DNA from: Oscillibacter sp.
GTDB lineage: Bacteria > Bacillota > Clostridia > Oscillospirales > Oscillospiraceae
Reading direction: 5' to 3'
Assembly: GCA_022796315.1 (NCBI GenBank)
Contig: JAAWIL010000242.1
Location: forward strand, 1 to 11,133
DNA length: 11,133 nucleotides
Part shown: one piece after another, positions 1-5,945 of the stretch
Numbering within the stretch: the first letter of the stretch is position 1
How the letters are laid out: each line of letters starts with the position of its first letter
Notes under the pieces: generated by a model
What the model saw: the letters and a program-made list of their open reading frames with translations, nothing else
Told to the model about the DNA's origin: nothing
Database searches by the model: none
Translations under genes and position numbers: made by a program

Positions 1-15
1 TGAAGTCCACCGTCA

Positions 16-83
16 GGCCGTTTTACGGCCCCTGGGGCGCCTATGCGCCCCAGGGTTGAAAAGAAGCATTTGCTTCTTTTCAA
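16..83 (+). terminator. Three back-to-back hairpins, probable terminator of an upstream gene
   Basis: Three perfect inverted repeats follow one another with almost no spacing. Arms GGCCGT/ACGGCC lie at 16-21 and 25-30. Arms CCCTGGGGCGC/GCGCCCCAGGG lie at 30-40 and 45-55, with a four-base loop. Arms TTGAAAAGAAGC/GCTTCTTTTCAA lie at 56-67 and 72-83, also with a four-base loop. In the last one the core GAAGC/GCTTC is preceded by AAAA and followed by TTTT, the form of a bidirectional intrinsic terminator. The gene it would serve lies left of the window. The strong middle hairpin has no T-run and may instead be part of a repeat element. Confidence 0.55.
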
Positions 84-374
84 CTGCGGTGACTATAGAA
101 TGCAGATCCGGCTGTATGCAGGCGCAGGGGAAGGACCTCTGTTCCGGGCCGTATGGCTTCTTATGCCGTCATTTGCTTTGTGCAAAATTCAATAGTCGGA
201 TGCGCTCTGATAAAAAATTTTTGTTAAATTTGAGACGAATGCCCAAAAACACGAAATTTTCCGGCAAGAATGCACAGAAATAGATACGGATTCTAAGTTT
301 ATGCACATATATTCGTACATTAAATGTGGGCTAAATGCGGGATAATGTCAGGTATCCGTAAAAACAACCAAAAT
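84..374. other. Intergenic stretch without a supported gene
   Basis: No convincing coding region is seen. The one open frame across 56-283 begins inside a hairpin, has no ribosome binding site and resembles no protein I know. Base composition falls to strongly AT-rich around 200-420, typical of a regulatory region. A short dyad, ACATT-A-AATGT, lies at 317-327, and a GATAAT box at 341-346 lacks a good -35 partner. The dyad could be an operator for the promoter just downstream, but nothing else supports that. Confidence 0.5.
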
Positions 375-404
375 TTTACACGATATAAACCAATTATATA
401 TACT
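375..404 (+). promoter_or_regulatory. Candidate sigma-A promoter for the HAD-liv operon
   Basis: A -35 box TTTACA (375-380) and a -10 box TATACT (399-404) each match consensus at five of six positions and are separated by 18 bases, in AT-rich surroundings. An overlapping alternative -10 box, TATATA (397-402), gives a 16-base spacer. Transcription would start near 411, leaving a leader of about 140 bases before the HAD gene at 552. This is the best promoter candidate in the window. It is predicted from sequence only. Confidence 0.55.
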
Positions 405-410
405 AATGAT

Positions 411-536
411 ACAAAAAGATGAAGGGAGACGGCGGAACAAGCCGTCCAGAGCAACAGAGTAATTATGTTCCACATGCGGTTGCGCAACAGGAGAGCTCCG
501 CGGATCGGAACTTAATTTTTCCCGCGAAATAAAAAC
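411..536 (+). promoter_or_regulatory. Structured 5' leader with terminator-like hairpin
   Basis: The putative leader contains a hairpin with arms GACGGC (428-433) and GCCGTC (441-446). A second, larger foldback has outer arms GTTCC (467-471) and GGAAC (507-511), inner pairing GCGG (476-479) with CCGC (498-501), and the run TTAATTTTT right after it (512-520). The arrangement looks like a possible transcription attenuator. It does not match a riboswitch class or T-box that I recognise; the T-box AGGGTGG element is absent. The outer stem is only five pairs, so the call is tentative. Confidence 0.3.
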
Positions 537-551
537 AAGGAGGATCGAAAG

Positions 552-1283
552 ATGAAAGAGAAGGACAGTGTGAAGAGACTACTCCCCAAGGCAATCAGCT
601 TCGATATTTATGGCACGATCATCGATTGGGAGGGCGGTACCATTGACTGGTACCAGAGGTTCATGGATAAGCATCACATTACCCATATCTCTGCGGCGGA
701 GATCGAGGGAGCCTGGGAGAAGCTCCAGTTCGAGTATATCCGGAACTACCGCCCCTTCCGCCAGGTTCTGATGGACACCTTTGAGAAGACTGCGTGGTAC
801 TACGGGTTTCCGTATGACCCCGAGGATGTGATCAGCTTTGCCGATGAGATGGCCAAGATGAAGGCCTTCCCCGATGCTGCGGAGGGAATGCAGCAGATTC
901 GGGAGCTGGGCATCAAGGTATGCGCGCTGTCCAACGTGGACAACGACATCATTCAGGAGTCCTTCCGCCATGAGGGCATCGTCATGGACGCCATCGTCAC
1001 CGCAGAGGATGTGAAGTGCTACAAGCCCCACTATCCCGGCTTCCTGAAGTCCCAGGAGGTGATGGGCTGCACGGCCGCCGAGATGCATCATGCCGCCTTC
1101 GGCTTCAAATATGACTGTGTGCCCGGCAATGCCCTGGGATATACCACCGTCTGGATTCGCCGGGGCGATGTGGTACGGGACGCGCTGGACCAGGAGGATA
1201 TCTGCGTGGGCGATCTGAAGACCTATGCCACATATCTGCGGGGTCTCAAGGCCATTGACGAAGAGAATGGCATCAAGTACTGA
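552..1283 (+). CDS. HAD-superfamily hydrolase, haloacid-dehalogenase-like (type II), substrate unknown
   Basis: A 243-residue cytoplasmic protein with the HAD fold in the order expected for the L-2-haloacid dehalogenase branch. The nucleophile motif DIYGT spans D18-T22, motif II is S127-N128, the lysine is in YKP (K158), and the last motif around 183-196 contains D188 and GNALG. The +2 residue after the nucleophile is Tyr20, not the Asp of HAD phosphatases, which favours a non-phosphatase role. From memory of Pseudomonas L-DEX, several substrate-pocket residues differ: halide-binding Arg41 aligns with Glu56, and Asn177 with Phe185. True dehalogenation is therefore doubtful. Start ATG 552 has AAGGAGG at 537-543 with eight-base spacing. 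It is first in the operon and ends 17 bases before livH, which implies a link to the imported compound. Confidence 0.75.
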   Translation: MKEKDSVKRLLPKAISFDIYGTIIDWEGGTIDWYQRFMDKHHITHISAAEIEGAWEKLQFEYIRNYRPFRQVLMDTFEKTAWYYGFPYDPEDVISFADEMAKMKAFPDAAEGMQQIRELGIKVCALSNVDNDIIQESFRHEGIVMDAIVTAEDVKCYKPHYPGFLKSQEVMGCTAAEMHHAAFGFKYDCVPGNALGYTTVWIRRGDVVRDALDQEDICVGDLKTYATYLRGLKAIDEENGIKY

Positions 1284-1300
1284 TTGGTAAGGAACGAGCG

Positions 1301-2170
1301 ATGGTAAATATTTTAGTAAGCGGTACTCTCCGAGGCGGCATGTATGTGCTGATTGCGTTGGGATTGGCGCTTGTGTACGGCGTAATGAAAATCCCGAACT
1401 TTGCTCATGGTGAATATTACCTCATCGGCGCGTATGCTGCTTATTATGCCTTCGCGGTGTTTGGCTGGTCCCCGACAATCTCGGTCATTTTCGCGGCCTT
1501 GGTGGGCTTTGTGTGCGGCGCGATTATCGAGAAGATCACCTTCGCCCCGTTGAGAAAGAGGAATACGGGGGACTGGGTCACCAATGCGTTCATGATCGGC
1601 GCAGGAATCCAGCTGATCATTCAGAACGGCGCACAGTATATCTTCTCCGCCAACTACTTCGGTGTGGAGAAGCTGTGGGACGGCAATTTTAAAATCGGCA
1701 GCTTTAATATTTCCTATGACCGTCTGATTGCCTTCGGCATCGCTATGGTGACAGTTGCGGTGTTCTGGCTCTTCTTGAAGAAGACGAAGACCGGCATCTC
1801 CATTCTTGCAGTTGCAGACGACGAGACGGGGGCCATGCTGATGGGGGTAGACATCAAAAAGATTCACACCATCACTTATGCGCTGAGCTGCATGCTGGCG
1901 GCACTGGCCGGCGGTGCACTGCTCTCCATTACGCCGGCATATCCCACTATGGGTACGGCCCCAAATCTGGCGGCGTGGTTCACAGTGATTCTGGTGGGCG
2001 TCGGCAACCTGAGCGCGGTTGTTGTGGGCGGCTTCATGGTGGGCCTGATCGAGGTGGCCTCTACGTATCTGCTGGGCGCACAGTGGCAGAGCGTGGTCTC
2101 CCTGTCGGTGATCATCCTGATCCTGCTGTTCAAGCCCAACGGCCTGTTTGGCCGTAAGGCGAAGGTCTGA
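1301..2170 (+). CDS. Branched-chain amino acid-type ABC transporter permease LivH
   Basis: An integral membrane permease of 289 residues, normal for LivH (BPD_transp_2 family), that forms the transmembrane channel with LivM. The N-terminus shows the family hallmarks: GGMYVLIALGLALVYGVM at about 12-29, followed by NFAHGE (33-38). About eight hydrophobic segments follow. The cytoplasmic coupling loop that contacts the ATPases lies around 165-190, with GVDIKKIHT, and the protein ends with FKPNGLFG (277-284). Start ATG 1301 has TAAGGAA at 1288-1294. It is followed directly by livM, whose ribosome binding site starts at the base after the livH stop. The substrate cannot be read from the permease; this transporter family carries branched-chain and other amino acids, urea, short-chain amides and aromatic acids. 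Confidence 0.93.
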   Translation: MVNILVSGTLRGGMYVLIALGLALVYGVMKIPNFAHGEYYLIGAYAAYYAFAVFGWSPTISVIFAALVGFVCGAIIEKITFAPLRKRNTGDWVTNAFMIGAGIQLIIQNGAQYIFSANYFGVEKLWDGNFKIGSFNISYDRLIAFGIAMVTVAVFWLFLKKTKTGISILAVADDETGAMLMGVDIKKIHTITYALSCMLAALAGGALLSITPAYPTMGTAPNLAAWFTVILVGVGNLSAVVVGGFMVGLIEVASTYLLGAQWQSVVSLSVIILILLFKPNGLFGRKAKV

Positions 2171-2186
2171 GGAGGGAGAGGCACAC

Positions 2187-3182
2187 ATGAATTCATTCAA
2201 AACTTTATACACAAAAGCCAATCGTCCCCTCCAGAAGGTAGGTCTGTCTCCCATCAGCGTGGTTGCGTTCATCCTGGTTTCACTGTTTCCCCTGATCTCT
2301 CCAAACGAGTATTATACCCGTTTGGGCGTGACCTGTATGCTGTGGGGCACTTTGGCCATGGGCTTTGATTTCTCAATCGGTTACATCAACGTATCCAACT
2401 GGGGTTACGCGGCCTTGATGGGAAGCGGTGCGTATGTCTCCGCCTTGCTGAACCGGTATTTCGATCTCAGTCCCTGGCTGGGCTTCATCGCCGGAGCCGC
2501 TGTGGCAGCTCTGCTGGGTCTGCTGATCGCCTTGCTGACCATGAAGATGGACACCATGTTCGCTGCTTTGCTGGCGTGGTTCGTGGGAATTGTGCTGCAG
2601 AATATCATTGCGGCTACACCTGAGATTACCCGCGGCTCCATGGGGCTGAACGTGAAAGTGCTCTTTGCAGGCGGCCAGTCCGGTAAGTACTATTTCTACA
2701 CCATGTTCGCGATCTGTCTGGTGACATTCTGTATCCTGCGGATTATCGTAAACTCCAAATACGGGCTTTCTTTTCGGGCCCTTGGCCAGGATATTGAGGC
2801 GGCGAAGGCCGTTGGCATCAGCCCCCTGAAGTATCGGACGCTGAACTTTGTCATCTCGTGTGCCATTGCGGGTATCGTCGGTGCTTTCTACGGCCACTAT
2901 GTAGGCGTGCTGGCGCCCACCACTCTGGGTACAAAGAATGTGGTTCAGATCCTGGTGCTGGCCTATATCGGCGGCCGCGGAAGCATCTGGGGACCGCTGC
3001 TGGCAGGTTTTATCCTGATGCCGATCTTTGAGTCCATGAACAACCTGGTGGAGATCAAGTATATCATTTATGGTGCGGTTCTGGTTATTTCCATGATTTT
3101 CTTCCCCGGCGGCATCTGCAAGCTTCCGACTAAGGTAAAAGAGCTGTGGGAGCACAGGAGTTCCAACGCCGCCAGGTCGTAG
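2187..3182 (+). CDS. Branched-chain amino acid-type ABC transporter permease LivM
   Basis: The second permease of the importer, 331 residues with about ten hydrophobic segments. The coupling loop is visible at 193-232 (GLSFRALGQDIEAAKAVGI and following), then GGRGSIWGPLLAG at 262-274 and FFPGGI near the C-terminus (305-310), all typical of LivM. The frame is open further upstream to 2148 inside livH. I chose ATG 2187 because GGAGGG at 2171-2176 precedes it by ten bases and the protein then begins like other LivM proteins. The 13 upstream residues are highly charged and overlap livH. The gene is separated from livK by 295 bases, unlike the close spacing to livH. Confidence 0.92.
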   Translation: MNSFKTLYTKANRPLQKVGLSPISVVAFILVSLFPLISPNEYYTRLGVTCMLWGTLAMGFDFSIGYINVSNWGYAALMGSGAYVSALLNRYFDLSPWLGFIAGAAVAALLGLLIALLTMKMDTMFAALLAWFVGIVLQNIIAATPEITRGSMGLNVKVLFAGGQSGKYYFYTMFAICLVTFCILRIIVNSKYGLSFRALGQDIEAAKAVGISPLKYRTLNFVISCAIAGIVGAFYGHYVGVLAPTTLGTKNVVQILVLAYIGGRGSIWGPLLAGFILMPIFESMNNLVEIKYIIYGAVLVISMIFFPGGICKLPTKVKELWEHRSSNAARS

Positions 3183-3477
3183 AACCTGCATTCACAACCG
3201 TTGAATACCGTCTTGGCTTGAATTTTCTTGCCATACACAAAGGAGCCTTGCAAAAATTTGCCTCGATTGGCGGCGAAAGCCCTCGTCAATCCGGCATCCC
3301 CGGTTATGAATACAGGTTCTTAATAACACTTCCTGCATTTTCATGAAGGCGCGGGCTGTTCTGCGCAGGCGGATTGCCCCGGAATACCAGATCCCGGTAT
3401 CTGTGTACCGGTTTGTTTCCCTGCGGCAAAAGCTGCTTACCCCCGCAACCCAAAGTCTTACAAGGAGGAAGTTGACA
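3183..3477 (+). other. livM-livK intergenic region
   Basis: A stretch of 295 bases without a supported gene. It contains repeat copy A (3219-3376), a GGTAT-type foldback (ATACC 3374-3378 with GGTAT 3386-3390), and the strong livK ribosome binding site AAGGAGG at 3462-3468. No convincing -35/-10 pair and no T-tailed terminator was found, so readthrough from livM into livK is likely. Confidence 0.5.
3219..3376 (+). repeat. Diverged intergenic repeat, copy A (upstream of livK)
   Basis: This segment aligns collinearly with 4904-5042 on the same strand. Both begin with the identical 14 bases TGAATTTTCTTGCC. After about 31 diverged bases they share TTGCCTCGATTG versus TTGCCTTGATTG followed by CGAAAG. 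They resume with TGAAGGCG and a closing block containing a foldback and GGCGG. The match is by eye, is clearly diverged and has small length differences. It looks like an intergenic repeat family rather than a recent duplication. I do not recognise the family. Confidence 0.5.
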
Positions 3478-4746
3478 ATGAAAAAGAGACTTAGTGTGAT
3501 TCTGTCACTCGCAATGCTCATTGCCCTTGCACTTTCCGCCTGCGGCGAAAGTTCCGATGGCGGCGGCGCCTCCGACGGCGGAGACGGCGAAAAGGTATTG
3601 AAGGTTGCCGTTTGTGCTCCTCTGACCGGAACCGGCGCCCGTGCCGGAACCGGATTTATTGAGAGCACGAAAATGGCCTTCGAGGACATCGACTATAAGG
3701 TGGGCGATTATACCATCGAGATGATCACCGTCGATCTGACGGACGATCCCGAAAAGGGCGCCCTGGCTTTGGAGCAGGCGATCGTCCGGGACGGCGCCCA
3801 GGTGGCCACCCAGGGCTGGTTTACCACCGGCGCCATGGCCAGCATGGATGTGGTTGCCAGGTATGAGATTCCCTACCTTTTCAACTATGGAGCAGGCCAG
3901 TCCATCGACGAGAAGTATGCCACAGACCCCGATTACTACAAGTACTATATCGGCAAGACTTATCCTCTGACGGACTTCATCGCCGTGGAGTACAGGGACT
4001 TGGTGGTGGAGGCCATGGAGAGCGGTGCTATTTCCGGCGATAAGACCATCTGCCTTTACGGTGAGGATACCGACTGGGCCCGTTCTCTGGGCGCCAACTA
4101 CCGGAAGTATTTCGAAGAGGCCGGTTATACAATTCTGACAGAGGATTACTTCGCTGCCGGTACCACCGATCTCTATGCGATCCTGTCTAAAATGCAGGCG
4201 GCCGGTCCTACCCTTGTGGCCGGGACCATCAACACTCCCGCTACTGCGGCGGCTTTTACCAAGCAGGCGAAGGAGATCAATCTTGGACTGCCCATCATCA
4301 TGCAGTGCCTGAACGAGAGCGCTGAGTGGCGCGATCTCTGCGGCGATTCCGCTGAGGGCGTTATCGATCAGTGGCCTGGCTGGAAGGATCAGCGCGGACA
4401 GGACTTCTGCGACCGCTGGGAGAAGAGAATGGGCTACGCGGCCAGCATCACCACAGAGGGCGTTGCCTATGATAACGCGCTGCTGTTCATCGACGCTCTC
4501 CAGAAGTGCTATGACATGTACGGAGTGCTGGATACCGAGTCCATCCTGAAGTTTGGTTGGGAAGAGATCAACGGCGGTAACTACAGCTTTGACTCCATCA
4601 TTCAGCCCGCCTATAGGTGGGAACCCGGTTCTATTTCTCCTGTTGTGGGCCAGGACGCTTTCTTCAATCCCCTGGGTCAGGTCCAGGGCGGCGAGTTCGT
4701 TACCATCTTCCCCGCTGAGAGAGCGGAGGCTGACCCCATCTGGTAA
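3478..4746 (+). CDS. Liv-type ABC transporter substrate-binding lipoprotein
   Basis: A periplasmic-binding-protein-like lipoprotein (Peripla_BP_6 / ANF-receptor type) of 422 residues that captures the substrate outside the membrane and delivers it to LivHM. Residues 1-21 form a lipoprotein signal peptide with lipobox L19-S20-A21-C22; Cys22 would be lipidated. A Gly/Ser/Asp-rich linker follows (23-38), then the ligand-binding domain beginning LKVAVCAPLTG (41-51), the position where this family starts. Start ATG 3478 is chosen because AAGGAGG (3462-3468) precedes it by nine bases and the signal peptide begins there; the frame is open upstream, but that would place a non-signal sequence in front. 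Flanking repeats and hairpins suggest separate control of its expression. The ligand is unknown. Confidence 0.92.
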   Translation: MKKRLSVILSLAMLIALALSACGESSDGGGASDGGDGEKVLKVAVCAPLTGTGARAGTGFIESTKMAFEDIDYKVGDYTIEMITVDLTDDPEKGALALEQAIVRDGAQVATQGWFTTGAMASMDVVARYEIPYLFNYGAGQSIDEKYATDPDYYKYYIGKTYPLTDFIAVEYRDLVVEAMESGAISGDKTICLYGEDTDWARSLGANYRKYFEEAGYTILTEDYFAAGTTDLYAILSKMQAAGPTLVAGTINTPATAAAFTKQAKEINLGLPIIMQCLNESAEWRDLCGDSAEGVIDQWPGWKDQRGQDFCDRWEKRMGYAASITTEGVAYDNALLFIDALQKCYDMYGVLDTESILKFGWEEINGGNYSFDSIIQPAYRWEPGSISPVVGQDAFFNPLGQVQGGEFVTIFPAERAEADPIW

Positions 4747-4789
4747 TTTGCAAAACGCGGCTGATTGCGCGGCGAATGCAAAATAAACC

Positions 4790-4837
4790 GGGTCTCCCTG
4801 TGATACACGCCGCATGGCCCATGTGACAGGGAGACCC
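4790..4837 (+). terminator. Strong 12-bp hairpin downstream of livK
   Basis: Perfectly complementary arms GGGTCTCCCTGT (4790-4801) and ACAGGGAGACCC (4826-4837) enclose a 24-base loop. The loop contains CATGGCCC (4813-4820), which is also complementary to GGGCCATG at 4844-4851 just outside the stem, so a pseudoknot or an alternative fold is possible. There is no T-run after the stem. It may therefore act as an RNA-stabilising or attenuating structure, and strict termination is less likely because livG and livF must still be expressed. Confidence 0.5.
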
Positions 4838-4903
4838 TCCCCCGGGCCATGTTTGAAAAATGGCAAAACGCCCAAACAGCGGATCTTTTCCGCCGCTCTG
4901 CGC

Positions 4904-5042
4904 TGAATTTTCTTGCCGGGCGGCAGCCTGCCTGGGGAATTTTGCCTTGATTGACGAAAGAATCGCTCGCGGTCGGGTATTCCGCCAGGTTTCAAACAAG
5001 GCCTGAAGGCGAGCAGGGAACCCTGCTTCTGTGAGGCGGTCC
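4904..5042 (+). repeat. Diverged intergenic repeat, copy B (downstream of livK)
   Basis: The partner of the repeat at 3219-3376, in the same orientation. It shares the first 14 bases exactly, the TTGCCTTGATTG-CGAAAG block, and TGAAGGCG followed by a hairpin and GGCGG. In this copy the first variable block forms a CCGGGC/GCCTGG hairpin, and the later one (5012-5018 with 5021-5027) is an AGCAGGG/CCCTGCT foldback. The two copies bracket livK as direct repeats. Confidence 0.5.
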
Positions 5043-5048
5043 ATCGTT

Positions 5049-5069
5049 TGGGAGGATTCGATCCTCCCA
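5049..5069 (+). repeat. Perfect 9-bp inverted repeat between livK and livG
   Basis: Arms TGGGAGGAT (5049-5057) and ATCCTCCCA (5061-5069) flank the loop TCG. No T-run follows, so it is not a standard terminator. It resembles a tRNA T-arm superficially, but no tRNA can be built around it. Confidence 0.6.
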
Positions 5070-5206
5070 GGGCAGAGATGTGGAATATGAATATGGGATG
5101 ACCATTCTTTGCTGTATGCGGTGAGGGGGATTCCGACGTCTGCACGCCGCTTGCGGGCCGCGTCTCAAGATGGCCCGGCCCAAAACATTGGAACATTGGA
5201 AAGTAG

Positions 5207-5929
5207 GTGCCAATTTTGATATTACGCACAGAAGGAGTGACCAAACGCTTCGGTGGTCTGACGGCTGTAAACAACGTGTCTCTGGAAGTAAAGGAAGGCG
5301 AGATCGTTGGAATCATCGGTCCAAACGGCGCAGGTAAAACGACGTTTCTGAATTGCATCTCCGGCTTTTATGCGCCGACAGAGGGAAAGATCTACTTCAA
5401 GGATAAGGATATTACGGGCAAGACCTCGTATGACCTCTGCAAGCAGGGTCTGGCGCGTACCTTCCAACTGGTTCGCTCCTTTCCCAAAATGACGGTTCTT
5501 GATAATGTAAAGACCGCGCTGATCTACGGAGGAAGAACGGTTTCCCACCCGGAGCAGCGGGCCCATGAGATCTTGGATGAGGTGGGTTTCGCCGTATCTC
5601 ACGATGTCCTGGCGGAGAGCCTGAACACCATGCAGCTCAAGCGGCTGATGCTGGCCAGAGCACTGGCTACGAAGTGCGAGCTGCTCTTGCTGGATGAGGT
5701 GGCCGCCGGACTGACCACTGCGGAGCTCCCGGACTTTATTGCGTTGGTAAAGCAGATCCGGGATAAGGGCGTCACCATTATCTGTATTGAGCATGTCATG
5801 AAATTCATCAACGATACCTGCGACCGTGTGATTGTGATCAGCTTCGGCGAGAAGATCGCAGAAGGAACCCCGCAAGAGGTTCTGAACGATCCGTTTGTCA
5901 TTGAGTGCTATCTCGGCAAAGAAGATTGA
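5207..5929 (+). CDS. Liv-type ABC transporter ATP-binding protein LivG
   Basis: One of the two cytoplasmic ATPases that power LivHM, 240 residues from GTG 5207. Walker A GPNGAGKT is at 38-45, the Q-loop Gln is 87 (TFQLV), Walker B LLLLDE ends at D163-E164, the H-loop is H196, and the LivG-type C-terminal tail GTPQEVLNDPFVIECYLG spans 220-237. The ABC signature is degenerate: where LSGGQ is expected the protein reads LNTMQ (139-143). Divergent signatures do occur in some LivG-like proteins. The start is uncertain. AGGTG at 5205-5209 would place TTG 5216 at a good distance, while GTG 5207 has only GGAAAG very close by. livF follows 16 bases after the stop. Confidence 0.9.
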   Translation: MPILILRTEGVTKRFGGLTAVNNVSLEVKEGEIVGIIGPNGAGKTTFLNCISGFYAPTEGKIYFKDKDITGKTSYDLCKQGLARTFQLVRSFPKMTVLDNVKTALIYGGRTVSHPEQRAHEILDEVGFAVSHDVLAESLNTMQLKRLMLARALATKCELLLLDEVAAGLTTAELPDFIALVKQIRDKGVTIICIEHVMKFINDTCDRVIVISFGEKIAEGTPQEVLNDPFVIECYLGKED

Positions 5930-5945
5930 CTTTCGAGGTGTATAT

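Larger units (their letters stand above)
4747..5206 (+). other. livK-livG intergenic region rich in hairpins
   Basis: A stretch of 460 bases without a supported gene. In order it holds a 12-base-pair hairpin (4790-4837), a small GCGGA/TCCGC hairpin (4879-4893), repeat copy B (4904-5042) with an internal AGCAGGG/CCCTGCT foldback, a 9-base-pair hairpin (5049-5069), a CGGGCC/GGCCCG hairpin (5154-5177), and a perfect tandem pair of AACATTGG (5184-5199). The stretch appears to be transcribed structure, not coding sequence. No clear promoter was found. Confidence 0.6.

Noticed and set aside
83..91. ACTGCGGTG, also present at 6741-6749, as a shared operator for both operons
   Set aside because: The upstream occurrence is a single site almost 300 bases before the candidate promoter and lacks the second half of the dyad.
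257..280. Possible reverse-oriented third copy of the intergenic repeat
   Set aside because: Only CCGGCAAGAA matches the complement of the repeat start; flanking sequence does not align convincingly.
56..283. Open frame of 75 codons on the + strand
   Set aside because: It begins inside a perfect hairpin, lacks a ribosome binding site and has no recognisable domain; more likely chance.
411..551. T-box or known amino-acid riboswitch in the HAD leader
   Set aside because: The T-box AGGGTGG core is absent and no recognised riboswitch core motif could be found.
1313..2272. Long open frames on the - strand opposite livH and livM
   Set aside because: They are antisense shadows of membrane-protein genes; the predicted proteins are rich in His, Gln and Arg and look non-natural.
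3343..3477. N-terminal extension of livK from an upstream ATG
   Set aside because: It would put 45 residues before a textbook lipoprotein signal peptide, lies partly in the repeat, and has no good ribosome binding site, whereas ATG 3478 does.
5001..5075. tRNA-like segment ending in a T-arm-like hairpin
   Set aside because: The loop order does not match the TTCRANY consensus, and no acceptor, D-arm or anticodon arm can be drawn around it.
3505..5358. Very long open frame (617 codons) on the - strand opposite livK and the gap
   Set aside because: It is a by-product of codon bias in livK, spans the hairpin-rich gap and the livG start, and its translation resembles no protein.
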